From Candidatus Halobonum tyrrellensis G22 (GTDB lineage: Archaea; Halobacteriota; Halobacteria; Halobacteriales; Haloferacaceae): a stretch of 64,000 nt of DNA. The stretch is from NCBI RefSeq assembly GCF_000495475.1, contig NZ_ASGZ01000057.1, positions 1-64,000 of the forward strand, read 5' to 3'. The position numbers were made by a program, and so were the translations under genes. Of the stretch, positions 35,326-44,343 are shown one piece after another. Under the pieces are notes generated by a model that saw only the letters and a program-made list of their open reading frames with translations, ran no database searches and was not told where the DNA came from. How positions within the stretch are numbered: the stretch's first letter is position 1; each line of letters opens with the position of its first letter.

Positions 35326-35873
35326 GCGAGCGCGTCTATCCGGACGAGCCGACGGGTCGGTTCCCGGAGCCGCCGGTGCGGTTCGAGGACGCCGAGGGCC
35401 GCGATATCGAGGTGCGCGCGTACACCGGCGACGAGGCGGAGTTCGAGGCGCTCGTTGCGATGTACGAGGCGTTCGACCCGACGGACCGCGCGCAGGGTAT
35501 CCCGCCGAACGGCGAGTCGGCGGTCCGGTCGTGGCTGGAGACGATCCTCGGCGGCGACTGCCGGAACGTCGTCGCGTGGGACGGCGACGACGCCGCGGGC
35601 CACGCCACGCTGGTCCGCGACGACGGCTCGTTCGAACTCGCGATCTTCGTGCTCCAGGCGTATCAGGGCGCCGGCATCGGCACCCGACTGATCGAGGCGC
35701 TGCTCGCACACGGCGCGGCCACGGGCGTCGAGAAGGTGTGGCTCACCGTCGAGCGGTGGAACCGGCCCGCGGTCGCGCTGTACAAGAACGTCGGCTTCGA
35801 GACCAGCGACGCCGAGTCGTTCGAGTTGGAGATGACGGCGCGTCTGGTCGACTCGGTCGAAGACGAGGAGTGA
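35322..35873 (+). CDS. GNAT family N-acetyltransferase
   Basis: This 183-residue acetyl-CoA-dependent transferase has the acetyl-CoA motif A AYQGAGIGTRLIEALLAHG, preceded by the beta strand FELAIFVL. The C-terminal VERWNRPAVALYKNVGFE is typical of GNATs. The acceptor is unknown. Coupling with a Usp-type protein suggests a protein-acetylation or stress function, which is an inference. Confidence 0.9.
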   Translation: MSERVYPDEPTGRFPEPPVRFEDAEGRDIEVRAYTGDEAEFEALVAMYEAFDPTDRAQGIPPNGESAVRSWLETILGGDCRNVVAWDGDDAAGHATLVRDDGSFELAIFVLQAYQGAGIGTRLIEALLAHGAATGVEKVWLTVERWNRPAVALYKNVGFETSDAESFELEMTARLVDSVEDEE

Positions 35874-36929
35874 GTCCGCGAGGGGGTCGGTCCCCGAGTC
35901 CCCTCCTCGTCTCCCGGTCTCCTCGTCGCTCTCCGAGTCGTCCTTTCGTCTTCCCGTCTCCTCGTCGCTCTCCGAGTCGTCCGCGTCGTCGGGCAGGCTC
36001 ACCGTGATGGTGTGCTCGCCGGGACCGTACGTCTCGGTGGTGGCGTCGAGGAGAACCTGTTGGTCGACGGTGTCCATCGAGAACTCATCAGCAGGCATCG
36101 AGTAGGTCACCAGCGACAGCGTCACGCTCTCGCCGTCGGCGACGGTGAACGTCACGCTCGCGGTGCCGTCGTCGCGTTCGACGACGTGGCCGTACTCGAC
36201 GGCCGACCGGATGGACTCGTTGGCCCACGCGGAGTCCTTCTCGCTGATGGCCTCGCCCGTCTCGCCGAACGCGAACCGCAGCAGGCGGTCCTCGTCGGCG
36301 TACAGCCCCTCCTCGCCGAGTTCGTCGATGGGCTGACCCGCGACGAAGTCGACCTGGTAGTAGGTGTCGTTCGTCCCCGAGTCGTTGCCGCCGTCGCCGG
36401 GTTGTGCGGTGTCGTTACTCGGCTCCGCGAGCGGGAGGTAGTCCGTGTTGCTGTCGTTGATCCGGAGGGGCTCGTCGCAGAACCCGTCGCCGTCGGCGTC
36501 CGCACACGTCTGGCTGTAGCCCGTCCCCGCCTCGTTGACGTAGTAGTTGCCGCCGTGGCTGTCGCCGTCGACGATGTTCTCGCCGGACCGCGCGGAGACG
36601 TTCCACGTGTTGTTCCCCGAGACGGAGTCGCCGAGCGACTCGTTGGCGGGCACGGTGATCCGGTTGTCGTAGACGAGGTTCGACTCGCCAGCGATGCTCG
36701 TTCGCTCGGGGTAGAGTGAGTTGCCGCGGATCGTGTTCTCGCTCGACTCCGCGTCGATGGAGACCCGAACGCCGGTGCTGTTCCGGATCGTGTTGTCGTC
36801 GCTCGACCGGAACCGAGTCACGAGACCGTTGAACCCCGAGTCGGCGAACGTCGCCCCCGTCGCGTTGGCGAGCACGACACCCCTGTACTCCGACTGGACG
36901 GAGACGGTGTCCAAACCGGTGGGTCGGTC
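35874..36929 (-). pseudogene. Truncated NosD-like surface protein with shared C-terminal domain
   Basis: The reading frame begins right after the TGA of the upstream Usp gene, with no signal peptide and only a TTG as possible start. It encodes the last turns of a NosD-type beta helix (NLVYDNRITVPANESLG, ADADGDGFCDEPLRI, DSNTDYLPL), then the C-terminal domain YQVDFVAGQPIDELGEEGLY to YGPGEHTITVSLPDD. An acidic 13-residue repeat follows (DDSESDEETGRRK twice), after which the frame runs on without a stop through the antisense of the GNAT gene. The intact homologue at 61.1-63.8 kb shows what is missing at the 5' end. Both ends are broken, so I call it a decayed gene. Confidence 0.75.
35911..35988 (-). 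repeat. Two 39-bp tandem repeats in the NosD-like remnant
   Basis: A 27-nt core (35917-35943) recurs exactly at 35956-35982, an offset of 39 nt or 13 codons. Each unit encodes DDSESDEETGRR plus one variable residue. The in-frame period suggests an acidic linker that expanded by slippage while the gene was still coding. Confidence 0.85.
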
Positions 36930-37376
36930 TCACACCGAGAGGACGGGTTGGCTGGCGTACAGCAGGACGTACTCGGCGGCCTTCTCCAGCACCTCGGCGG
37001 GTCCGCCGCTCGTGGGCTCCCGCGGGACGACGAGGAAGTCGGCCTCGACGGCGTCTGCGGTGTCGAGGATCACCGACCCGGGGTGGCGGGACTTCCGCTG
37101 GGTGGAGAAGCCGTACGCGATGGAGGTGACCACCTCGACGCCCGCCGCCGCGCCGGTCTCGCGGACGGTGTCGGTGAACGACTCGGTGTCGTCGGCGACC
37201 TCACCCTCGTCGACCGCGTCGGTCTCGATGGCGCGGACCACCTCCTCACCGAGCACGTACACCGCGTGCACCTCCGCGCCGTAGCGGTCGGCGATGGCGA
37301 CCCCGTAGTCGACGGCGTCGAGCGACTCGTCGCTCCCGTCGACGGGGACCAGCACGCGTTCGACTTCGATGCTCAT
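36930..37376 (-). CDS. Universal stress protein
   Basis: This 148-residue UspA-fold protein has the opening ERVLVPVDGSDESLDAVDYG, ADRYGAEVHAVYVLG, and a C-terminus EFLVVPREPTS-type region (ADFLVVPREPTSGGPAEVL) in place of the canonical G-2x-G-9x-G-S/T loop. It may therefore not bind ATP. It is divergent from the next Usp gene across 150 bp. Its stop codon borders the NosD-like remnant. Confidence 0.9.
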   Translation of the reverse strand: MSIEVERVLVPVDGSDESLDAVDYGVAIADRYGAEVHAVYVLGEEVVRAIETDAVDEGEVADDTESFTDTVRETGAAAGVEVVTSIAYGFSTQRKSRHPGSVILDTADAVEADFLVVPREPTSGGPAEVLEKAAEYVLLYASQPVLSV

Positions 37377-37495
37377 GACCGCCACTGGGTCGGAGTGAGT
37401 GAAAGGTGTTCCCCTCGTCCCGGAGCCGATCCGGGGGCGGCGGCCGCCCGAGTCGCTCACTCGGCCCGCGGCGACGCGGCCGAACGGACGGGGAG

Positions 37496-37502
37496 CTTTA
37501 AG
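37496..37502 (+). promoter_or_regulatory. TATA box of the 37.5-kb Usp gene
   Basis: CTTTAAG sits about 27 nt before the GTG at 37527 and supports that start codon for a leaderless mRNA. Confidence 0.62.
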
Positions 37503-37526
37503 CGTCGACCGCCGGAAGGGATCGGC

Positions 37527-37979
37527 GTGTTCGACACCATCGTCATCGCCACGGACGGGTCCGACAGCGTGGGGCGGGCGGTGGACGTGGCGCTCGATCT
37601 GGCGGAGAAGTTCGACGCCGCGGTCCACGCGCTGTACGTCGTCGACTCGGGCGAGGTGGACTCCTCGCCGGAGGCGGTCCGGACGGACATGCGCAACGCA
37701 CTCCAGGAGCGCGGCGGGTCGGCGATCGTCGACGTACAGAAGCGCTCGGCGGGCGACGTGACCGCGGTCGTCCGCGAGGGTCGGCCGCCCAACGAGATCG
37801 GCGACTACGCCCGCGAGATCGACGCCGACCTGGTCGCCACGGGCACCCGGGGGCGGCACGGCGAGAACCGCTTCCTGATCGGTAGCGTCGCCGAACGGGT
37901 CGTCCGGACCTGTCCGGTTCCGGTGCTCACCGTCCGACAGTTGGAGGGGGACGGCGAGCCGACGACCCGCGGCGCCTGA
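37527..37979 (+). CDS. Universal stress protein, ATP-binding type
   Basis: The 150 residues start FDTIVIATDGSDSVGRAVDV and carry the canonical loop GTRGRHGENRFLIGSVAERV, followed by CPVPVLTVR. The nucleotide loop fits the G-2x-G-9x-G-S pattern, so this paralogue probably binds ATP, unlike its two neighbours. The GTG start at 37527 is set by the TATA box. It is soluble. Confidence 0.92.
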   Translation: MFDTIVIATDGSDSVGRAVDVALDLAEKFDAAVHALYVVDSGEVDSSPEAVRTDMRNALQERGGSAIVDVQKRSAGDVTAVVREGRPPNEIGDYAREIDADLVATGTRGRHGENRFLIGSVAERVVRTCPVPVLTVRQLEGDGEPTTRGA

Positions 37980-38096
37980 GCGGGGTGGACCGCGGCCGGT
38001 CCGGGGTCGGCTCGGACGGAGCGCGGTCGGACCCTGGCGAGCGCCCGAGACGACCCACAACACCGGAGTTTTCACGCCCGGTCGCGTCCGACCGGT

Positions 38097-39401
38097 ATGG
38101 ACGACGCACTCATCGACACGGACACCCTCTCGCTGGAGCGACGGTCGAAGCTCCCCGGGAAGGGATTCTTCTACCCCGACTCGCTCGACGAGGACCGCGC
38201 GGAGGAGCGCGCGAGGGAGGCGCTGTCGGGCGCGGAGGCGGTCGTCGTCACCGACTCCGACGCCGACGGACTGGGCTGTATCGCGCTGATCCGGGAGGCG
38301 TACGGCGCCGCGCTCGACCCCGACCCGTTCCTCGCCCGCCTCGAACGGACGGTGACGGACGCGGACGACGAGAGTGGCGACGGGGACGACCCGGTCGCCG
38401 CCGAGGCGAGCGGAGCCGTCGAAGCCGCCGAGGCGGACGGGGACGACGGGACGGACGAGGACCTGCCCGAGTCGTCGGTCGCGCTCCTCCCGTCGGGACC
38501 CCACTCGTTCGAGGAGGACCTCGGCTACGTCGCGGAGTATCTCGACCCCGGCACCGACGTGTTCGTCTGTGACATCTGCCCCGACGAGTTCGAGTACGTC
38601 GAGGCCGACCTGCGGACGGTCGTCGAGCGCGCGGGCGCGGTGCGGTGGTTCGACCACCACCAGTGGGACGACGACCTCGCGGCGGGGGTCGCGGGGCTGG
38701 ATATCGACCTCGTGGTGGGCGAGAGCGACGAGGAGTGTTCGACCGACGTGACGCTCCGGTCGCTCGACTACGAGTTCCCCGACCGGTTCCGCGAACTCGC
38801 CGCGGTCACCCGCGACCACGACCTCTGGCTCAACGAGGACGACCGGAGCGACGACCTCGCGGACTACGCCTACTGGACCGACGCCGAGGAGTACGCCGCC
38901 GTCGTCGGCGCGTACGGCGCGGACCTCCCGCCCGCGGCCGAGGCGTACGTCGCCGAGCGCCGCGTCGAGAAGGAGCGGCTGATCGCGAAGGCGGTCGAAC
39001 GCGCCGAGAGCCACGAGGTGGGCGCGTGGACGGTCGGCGTCACCTACGGTCGGTGTTCGCAGAACGAGGTGGCGGACGAACTCCGCGAGCGGGGAGCCGA
39101 CGCCGCGGTGGTCGTGAAACCGTCGGGGAGCGCCTCGATCCGCGGGTCGGAGTCGTTCGAGCGGTGTCACGAGGTGGCGCGGCAGGTGGACGGCGGCGGC
39201 CACCCCAAAGCCTCGGGCTGTAAGCCCGACGTGTACGACGACATGCTCGACTACGCCCGCCACTGGACCTCCGAGGGTCGCGCCACCAAGCGCGTCATCC
39301 TCGCGGCGTTCGAACGGGTCGCCGAACGGGCGGAGGCCGAAGCCGAAGCCGAGGCCGATGACGAGGCCGCCGCCGAGACTGCGGACGCCGGCGCGGAGTA
39401 A
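38097..39401 (+). CDS. DHH family phosphoesterase
   Basis: This 434-residue metal-dependent phosphoesterase of the RecJ/NrnA superfamily has motif I VTDSDADGLGCIALI, the DHH motif RWFDHHQW, and the DHHA1 signature QVDGGGHPKASGC. A low-complexity acidic insert lies at about 90-125 and an acidic tail at the C-terminus. Archaeal members act as nanoRNases, as exonucleases, or as GINS-associated nucleases; the sequence does not decide which. AGTTTTCACG about 27 nt upstream of the ATG is a likely promoter. Confidence 0.9.
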   Translation: MDDALIDTDTLSLERRSKLPGKGFFYPDSLDEDRAEERAREALSGAEAVVVTDSDADGLGCIALIREAYGAALDPDPFLARLERTVTDADDESGDGDDPVAAEASGAVEAAEADGDDGTDEDLPESSVALLPSGPHSFEEDLGYVAEYLDPGTDVFVCDICPDEFEYVEADLRTVVERAGAVRWFDHHQWDDDLAAGVAGLDIDLVVGESDEECSTDVTLRSLDYEFPDRFRELAAVTRDHDLWLNEDDRSDDLADYAYWTDAEEYAAVVGAYGADLPPAAEAYVAERRVEKERLIAKAVERAESHEVGAWTVGVTYGRCSQNEVADELRERGADAAVVVKPSGSASIRGSESFERCHEVARQVDGGGHPKASGCKPDVYDDMLDYARHWTSEGRATKRVILAAFERVAERAEAEAEAEADDEAAAETADAGAE

Positions 39402-39547
39402 CCCCGCCGAACGGGACCGACTCGAAACGATCCCGCCGGACGGGACCGACTCGACTGACCCGGTGTCGGTTCCGCGGCCCGCAGAGCTATCCGGCTCACG
39501 CCCGTACCCGTATTCGTTATGTCGACCCGACGAGAGGTGAGCGACGC

Positions 39548-40552
39548 ATGAGGGCAGTGGAAGTACCGGAGAAGGGCGGCGACTTCGAACACGTCGAACG
39601 CGACGTGCCCGACCCGGAGGCGGGGGAGGTTCGCGTCGAGGTGGAGGCGTGCGGGATCTGTCACAGCGACGTGTTCGTCAAGGAGACGGGCTACCCCGGC
39701 ATCGACTACCCCCGGATCCCCGGCCACGAGATCGCGGGCCGTATCGACGCGGTCGGCGACGACGTCGACCAGTGGGCCGAGGGCGACCGGGTGGGCGTCG
39801 GCTGGCACGGCGGCCACTGTTTCACCTGCGAGGCGTGCCGCCGCGGCGACTTCCAGCAGTGCGAGAACGCCGAGATCACCGGGATCACGTTCGACGGCGG
39901 CTACGCCGAGTACACCACCGCGCCCGCGGAGGCGGTCGCGGCGATCCCCGACGAGTTGGACGCCGTCGACGCCGCGCCGCTGCTGTGTGCGGGGATCACG
40001 ACGTTCAACGCGCTCCGGAACACCGACGCGGATCCGGGCGACCTCGTCGCGGTGCTCGGGGTGGGCGGACTCGGCCACCTCGGCGTCCAGTACGCACACG
40101 CCGCCGGCTTCGAGACGGTCGCGCTGTCTCACTCGGCCGACAAGGAGGAACTGGCGACGGACCTCGGCGCGGACCACTTCGTCGACACCGCCGAGACGGA
40201 CCCCGCGGAGGCGCTCGAAGAACTCGGCGGCGCGAGCGTCGTGCTCGCCACCGCGCCGGTCGCGGACGCCATCGAGGCGACGGTCGGCGGTCTCGGCACC
40301 GACGGCGAGGTGGTCATCGTGGGCGTCCCCGGCGACCCCGTCGAGGCCGACGTCCAGCAGTTGATCGGGGCTCGCCGGTCGGTCTCCGGGTGGGCGTCCG
40401 GCGACGCACGCGACTCCCAGGACACGCTGGAGTTCAGCGCGCTCCGCGAGATCACCCCCGAGGTCGAGACGTTCCCCCTCTCGGAGGTCGAGGAGGCGTA
40501 CGACCGGATGGTCGACAACGAGGCGCGGTTCCGGGTCGTCCTCGAACCCTGA
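39548..40552 (+). CDS. Zinc-dependent alcohol dehydrogenase
   Basis: This 334-residue medium-chain dehydrogenase has the catalytic-zinc segment CGICHSDVFVKETG, PGHEIAGRIDAVGDDV, the four-Cys structural zinc site HCFTCEACRRGDFQQC and the Rossmann motif VLGVGGLGHLGVQYA. ALSHSADKEELA follows the coenzyme strand, with no acidic residue at the end that would mark strict NAD specificity. It resembles YahK/AdhP-type enzymes. The substrate is unknown. Its own promoter region contains TTCGTTATGTCG near 39517. Confidence 0.92.
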   Translation: MRAVEVPEKGGDFEHVERDVPDPEAGEVRVEVEACGICHSDVFVKETGYPGIDYPRIPGHEIAGRIDAVGDDVDQWAEGDRVGVGWHGGHCFTCEACRRGDFQQCENAEITGITFDGGYAEYTTAPAEAVAAIPDELDAVDAAPLLCAGITTFNALRNTDADPGDLVAVLGVGGLGHLGVQYAHAAGFETVALSHSADKEELATDLGADHFVDTAETDPAEALEELGGASVVLATAPVADAIEATVGGLGTDGEVVIVGVPGDPVEADVQQLIGARRSVSGWASGDARDSQDTLEFSALREITPEVETFPLSEVEEAYDRMVDNEARFRVVLEP

Positions 40553-40657
40553 GTTCGGGGTCGGCGCGGACCCGACGACCGACGGTCGCCGGCGCCCGGT
40601 CGACCGGTCGACCGACGACGGCGCGACGTTTTGTCCGACCGGCGCCGACTCCCGGTC

Positions 40658-40825
40658 GTGCTCGTCCCGAACTTCTTCGTCTGTGAGGCGTGCGGAACCG
40701 TCCACGCCGCCCCGGAGCGGCCGCCCGCCTGCGGCGACTGCGGCGCCGACGCCCTCCGGCCCCTCTCGCGCGGGTCGGACGCCGACGCGGGCGCGTACTT
40801 CTCGGCGTCGCTCCGGGAGTCGTAG
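40658..40825 (+). CDS. Small zinc-ribbon protein
   Basis: This 55-residue protein contains FFVCEACGTVHAAPERPPAC and CGDCGADALRPLSR, giving two CxxC knuckles. The GTG at 40658 is preferred because GTTTTGTCC lies about 28 nt upstream; a TTG start at 40631 is also open. It has no further domains. Function is unknown, and such ribbons commonly serve in nucleic-acid or protein contacts. Confidence 0.65.
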   Translation: MLVPNFFVCEACGTVHAAPERPPACGDCGADALRPLSRGSDADAGAYFSASLRES

Positions 40826-40874
40826 TCGGCGGGTCACACCGACGCCCGGACCCGCGCTCGGCGACCGGCGCGGG

Positions 40875-41291
40875 TCACGCCGCGACGCGGGACCGACCGC
40901 CTGCGACTCGGCGGAGGACCCGGCCGGCCTGTATCGCGAGCATCGCCCCCGCGGTTCCGAGGAGGACACTGTTGAGCACGCCGAGCGGGACCCCCAGCCG
41001 CCGGACCACCGCTCAGGCGACGACGGGGAGGGCGAGGACGCCGACCAGCGGGGTTCGCTCGGGCAGGGTCGTCCGCCCGCCCCACGCGTCGAGTCGGCGG
41101 CCGGTCGAGGTGGCGACCAGTCCGGCCGCGACGCCGCTGACGGCGACGCCGGCGCCGACCGCCGGCCACGAGACGGACAGCCCGTTGGCGGCGTCGAGAA
41201 CCGGGACGAGGGAGACGAGCGCCGTCACCGCGAGGTCGCGGAGGAGCCGTCGGGTACTCGCCTCGAACACGGCGGCGTTCCACCTGACCAT
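40875..41291 (-). pseudogene. Membrane protein gene interrupted by an in-frame TGA
   Basis: On the minus strand the ATG at 41291 opens a hydrophobic protein (MVRWNAAVFEASTRRLLRDL...). It runs 92 residues to TGA at 41013-41015, and the same frame then continues for 45 codons (AVVRRLGVPLGVLNSVLLGT...GGRSRVAA) to TGA at 40875-40877. The joined product would have four membrane helices, with the stop inside the third (LALPVVA-stop-AVVRRLG). A Trp codon (TGG) there needs only one base change, so this looks like a recent nonsense mutation. Alternatively it is a 92-residue protein plus a small downstream ORF. Confidence 0.65.
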
Positions 41292-41379
41292 CGGCCGATT
41301 TCGTCGGCGGAGTTACATAAACGTCGGGTCGGCCGCGACGGCCGGGGGATTTGAGGGGCTCCGCGCCCTCGTCCGTCCG

Positions 41380-42750
41380 ATGAGTATCCCAGTCGACACG
41401 GAGTTCGACCGGTCGCGCGTCGCGTGGTGGCTGGTCGTCGCCCTGCTCGCGGCCGTCGTGGCGTACGTGCTCTACGCGTTCGTCGGCGTGTTCCTCCTCG
41501 GTCTGTTCGTCTACTACGCGACCAGGCCCATCTACCGTCAGATCGCCCGTCGGTCGAGTTCCCCCACCCTCACGGCGGCCGGGGCGCTCGTCGCCATCGC
41601 GCTCCCGATACTGCTGTTGATGGGGTACACGGTGCTGGTGGGCGTCGACCAGTTACAGGGGCTGCTCGCCGACAGCCCCGCGTACGTCGAGTTCCTCCAG
41701 CCGTACCTCGGGGAGACGGTGATCACCAGCGACCTCGGGTCGCTCGTCTCGTCGCTGCCGAGCCAGCTATCCGAGGTGTCGGCGGGGTCGGTGAGTTCGG
41801 TGGTGGGCGCCGCCGCGAGCTACGTCAGCGCGCTCGCGGCGGGGCTCATCTACCTGTTCGTCGTGCTCGCGCTCGCGTTCTTCCTGCTGCGCGACGACCA
41901 GCGGGCGGCGGCGTGGTTCCGCTCGCTCGTCGGCCGCGACTCGACCGCCCACGCGTACGCGACCGCGGTCGACCGCGACCTCCAGACGCTGTACTTCGGC
42001 AACATCCTCACCGCGTTCGCCATCGCCATCGTCGCCGCCATCACCTACAACGCGGTCGACCTGGTCGCGCCGGCGAGCATCGCGTTCCCCGCGGCGACGC
42101 TTCTGGGTCTGCTGACGGGCGTCGGCAGCCTCATCCCGGTCGTCGGGATCAAGGTCGTCTACGTCCCCATCGGGCTGTACCTCGGGGTGCAGGCGGCGCT
42201 GGACGACCCGGCGCTGCTGTGGTTCCCGGTGCTGTTTCTCGTCGTCGCGTTCGTCGTCGTCGACACCGTACCCGAACTCGTCTTGCGGCCGTACATCTCG
42301 GGCCGTGGTCTCCACGTCGGGATGGTGATGTTCGCGTACATCCTCGGCCCGGTCCTCTTCGGGTGGTACGGGCTGTTCCTCGCGCCGCTGCTGCTGGTCT
42401 TGGTGGTGCAGGCGGCCCGCCTCGTCCTGCCGGACCTCGTCCGCGGCGGGGAGGTGTCGCCCGCGACGCGCGACACTGCGGGGCTCCCGTCCGACGAGAC
42501 GCCGGGCGCGCCGCCCGCCGCCGACGACGGCGCGCCGGAGGTGGGTGAGAACCCGGCGGCGTCCGACGCGGCGGACTCCGTGGACTCGTCGGACTCGGCG
42601 ACCCCGGCAGACTCGTCGGACCCGGTCGACTCGCCCCGGGAGGGATCGACCGGCGACGCCGCCGGTAGCCGGGGCGACGACCGGACGGACCCGGTCGACG
42701 GCGGGACCGACGCGGACCGCTCGGACGACGAGCGCCGCGGGAGGGAGTAG
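41380..42750 (+). CDS. AI-2E family transporter (PerM-like)
   Basis: This 456-residue protein has two N-terminal helices (AWWLVVALLAAVVAYVLYAF), a soluble helical segment, and the family core with LAGLIYLFVVLALAFFLLRDD, TGVGSLIPVVGIKVVYVPIG, and VDTVPELVLRPYISGRG. Members export diverse solutes or act as antiporters; the AI-2 name is historical. The last ~100 residues are a cytoplasmic-type acidic Ser/Asp/Pro low-complexity tail. The ATG is at 41380. Confidence 0.9.
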   Translation: MSIPVDTEFDRSRVAWWLVVALLAAVVAYVLYAFVGVFLLGLFVYYATRPIYRQIARRSSSPTLTAAGALVAIALPILLLMGYTVLVGVDQLQGLLADSPAYVEFLQPYLGETVITSDLGSLVSSLPSQLSEVSAGSVSSVVGAAASYVSALAAGLIYLFVVLALAFFLLRDDQRAAAWFRSLVGRDSTAHAYATAVDRDLQTLYFGNILTAFAIAIVAAITYNAVDLVAPASIAFPAATLLGLLTGVGSLIPVVGIKVVYVPIGLYLGVQAALDDPALLWFPVLFLVVAFVVVDTVPELVLRPYISGRGLHVGMVMFAYILGPVLFGWYGLFLAPLLLVLVVQAARLVLPDLVRGGEVSPATRDTAGLPSDETPGAPPAADDGAPEVGENPAASDAADSVDSSDSATPADSSDPVDSPREGSTGDAAGSRGDDRTDPVDGGTDADRSDDERRGRE

Positions 42751-42817
42751 CCGCGCCGACCGGACGAGTTGACGGCGCGGACGGAACGGGTTCGGACGGC
42801 CGGCTCTCCGCCGGTCG

Positions 42818-43294
42818 TTACGCCGCGTCGCCGGCGGTATCGCCCCGCTCGCGCGTCCCCATCAGCCACTTGTGCGAGTAGTCGGTGCCGCACGAACAGT
42901 GGGCGTACGCGTGCATCACGTCGCCCTCCTCGTAGAGGCCGCCGACCTCCTCGTTCCGTGCCTCTCCGAACGCGAACAGGAACTCCACGTCGTGGTCCGC
43001 CTCGGGGTCCTCGACCGCGTTGGGGCACTCCCCGCCCCCGAGGTCGGGGTGGATCACGCCCTCCTCGTCCATCGCCTCCCGCGCGAACGCCATCGGGTCC
43101 ATCCCGGTGCCGGAGGCGAACGCCTGCCGGCCGTCGTCGCCGGGGACGACGAGGACGACGCCGTTGTCGACGCTCTCGCCCATGTTGGCTATCTTCCCCT
43201 GCGCGTCGAGGAAGTCGTGGGTGAGGAAGATGGCCACGTCGTCGAGTCGCTCGCCGGCGAGGAACTCGTCGAGTTTGCTCTCGCTGTCGCTCAT
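42818..43294 (-). CDS. DUF5807 family protein
   Basis: This 158-residue soluble acidic protein has the conserved beginning LDEFLAGERLDDVAIFLTHD, a middle with VVLVVPGDDGRQAFASGTGM, and a C-terminal Cys/His cluster (YAHCSCGTDYSHKWLMG) that could bind a metal. It fits the haloarchaeal DUF5807 family (from memory), whose function is unknown. It stands alone between convergent and co-directional genes. Confidence 0.78.
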   Translation of the reverse strand: MSDSESKLDEFLAGERLDDVAIFLTHDFLDAQGKIANMGESVDNGVVLVVPGDDGRQAFASGTGMDPMAFAREAMDEEGVIHPDLGGGECPNAVEDPEADHDVEFLFAFGEARNEEVGGLYEEGDVMHAYAHCSCGTDYSHKWLMGTRERGDTAGDAA

Positions 43295-43368
43295 ACCGCG
43301 GATGGTGCGTCGAGCCCTAAAAGGACTGCTCGTCGGACCGCCGGTGACGCCCGCGTCACCGCGCGTCG

Positions 43369-43809
43369 CTACCCCGAGTCGTCGTACAGCGAGTCGGCGA
43401 TGTCCTGGAGGCTACTGTTCGGCCGCTTCGACACCTCGTACACCGTCCGCTCGCCCGGGACGCGCAGGCCGTAGAGGTGGCCCGGGTCGACCGCGTCGAG
43501 GTCGACGGCGTCGTCGGGTTCCCTGTCGTGCTCGCGGCACCACTCGACGAGGCGGTTCTCCCCCTCTCCGGTGTTCTCGCGCACGAGCCGGCGGTTGTCG
43601 TACGCCCCGCGAACCAGCAGACCGGAGGCGTCGCCGGCCACGCGGGCGTGATAGCGCGTCCCGTCGAGCACCAGGCGTATCTCGTCGCCCGCCTCCACCC
43701 CGAGACCGTCGGGGAGGCGGAGACACGGGAGGCGGGTGCCGCCCGAGCGGGCGAGCCGTGCGCGGTGGGTGGTGACGCCGTCGGCGTCGCTGGCGATCCT
43801 GTCTGGCAC
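43369..43809 (-). CDS. Conserved haloarchaeal protein, DUF7112-like
   Basis: The 146 residues include RLPDGLGVEAGDEIRLVLDG, RYHARVAGDASGLLVRGAYD and LVEWCREHDREPDDAVDLD. The opening beta-rich half looks like a small barrel (AbrB-like or PilZ-like in feel), but no confident fold call is possible. It lies 30 bp downstream of rps6e on the same strand and may be co-transcribed. The DUF number is from memory. Confidence 0.7.
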   Translation of the reverse strand: MPDRIASDADGVTTHRARLARSGGTRLPCLRLPDGLGVEAGDEIRLVLDGTRYHARVAGDASGLLVRGAYDNRRLVRENTGEGENRLVEWCREHDREPDDAVDLDAVDPGHLYGLRVPGERTVYEVSKRPNSSLQDIADSLYDDSG

Positions 43810-43839
43810 GGGTAGTGGTAGGAGGGCGGCGAGGAAAGT

Positions 43840-44256
43840 TTACTCGTCGTCGTCGTCCGCGTCCGCATCCGCGTCGCCCTCGGACTCCTCGTCGTCGAGG
43901 GCGTCCGCGAGCGTCCCGCCGCCGACGCGCGCGTTGATCTGGACCGTCTCCTCGCTGACCTCGCGGCCGCGGACGGTGACGCGCTTGCGCTCGCCGTCGC
44001 GGGCGGGCGTGTAGCCGACGCCGCCGTCGAGCAGCAGTTCCTTCAGGCTGGTGCCGGGGACGTTCTCGCGCATCGGTCGGCCCGCGGTGTCGGAGCCGCC
44101 CGTCAGTTCGAGCGTCAGGCCGTCGGCGCCGATCGCCGTGCCGTCGACTTCGTCGCCGATCTCTCGGCCGAGGAAGCGGTTCGCGTCCTGTCCGTCCACG
44201 TCGAACTGCCGGGTGTCGCCGGTTTCGTCGCCGGCGACGACCATGAACTCTGCCAT
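43840..44256 (-). CDS. rps6e: 30S ribosomal protein S6e
   Basis: This 138-residue small-subunit protein found in archaea and eukaryotes has [50 protein letters not shown] and [18 protein letters not shown], all diagnostic. The C-terminus is a highly acidic Asp/Glu run (from about residue 118), an addition typical of halophiles. It lies upstream of the DUF7112-like gene. Confidence 0.96.
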   Translation of the reverse strand: MAEFMVVAGDETGDTRQFDVDGQDANRFLGREIGDEVDGTAIGADGLTLELTGGSDTAGRPMRENVPGTSLKELLLDGGVGYTPARDGERKRVTVRGREVSEETVQINARVGGGTLADALDDEESEGDADADADDDDE

Positions 44257-44304
44257 TACGGGGACGGACTCGGCCGCGGGAGAAAAGGCCGTCGAAAGCT
44301 CGCA

Positions 44305-44339
44305 GGCGCGTTCGCGCCCCGCTCCGGGGCGTACGCGCC
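44305..44339. repeat. G+C-rich inverted repeat
   Basis: GGCGCGTTCGCGCCCCG and CGGGGCGTACGCGCC form an imperfect hairpin around CTC in the 87-bp gap between rps6e and the next gene, both on the minus strand. It could act at the 3' end of the upstream gene's mRNA, but it lacks a T tract, so a terminator role is uncertain. Confidence 0.4.
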
Positions 44340-44343
44340 GCCG

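Noticed and set aside
34053-36914. A 953-codon open frame on the minus strand that could be read as one giant protein
   Set aside because: It joins DUF5806, antisense of the Usp and GNAT genes, and the NosD-like remnant. The middle part is Arg-rich antisense sequence with no promoter or family logic, and is open only because of high G+C.
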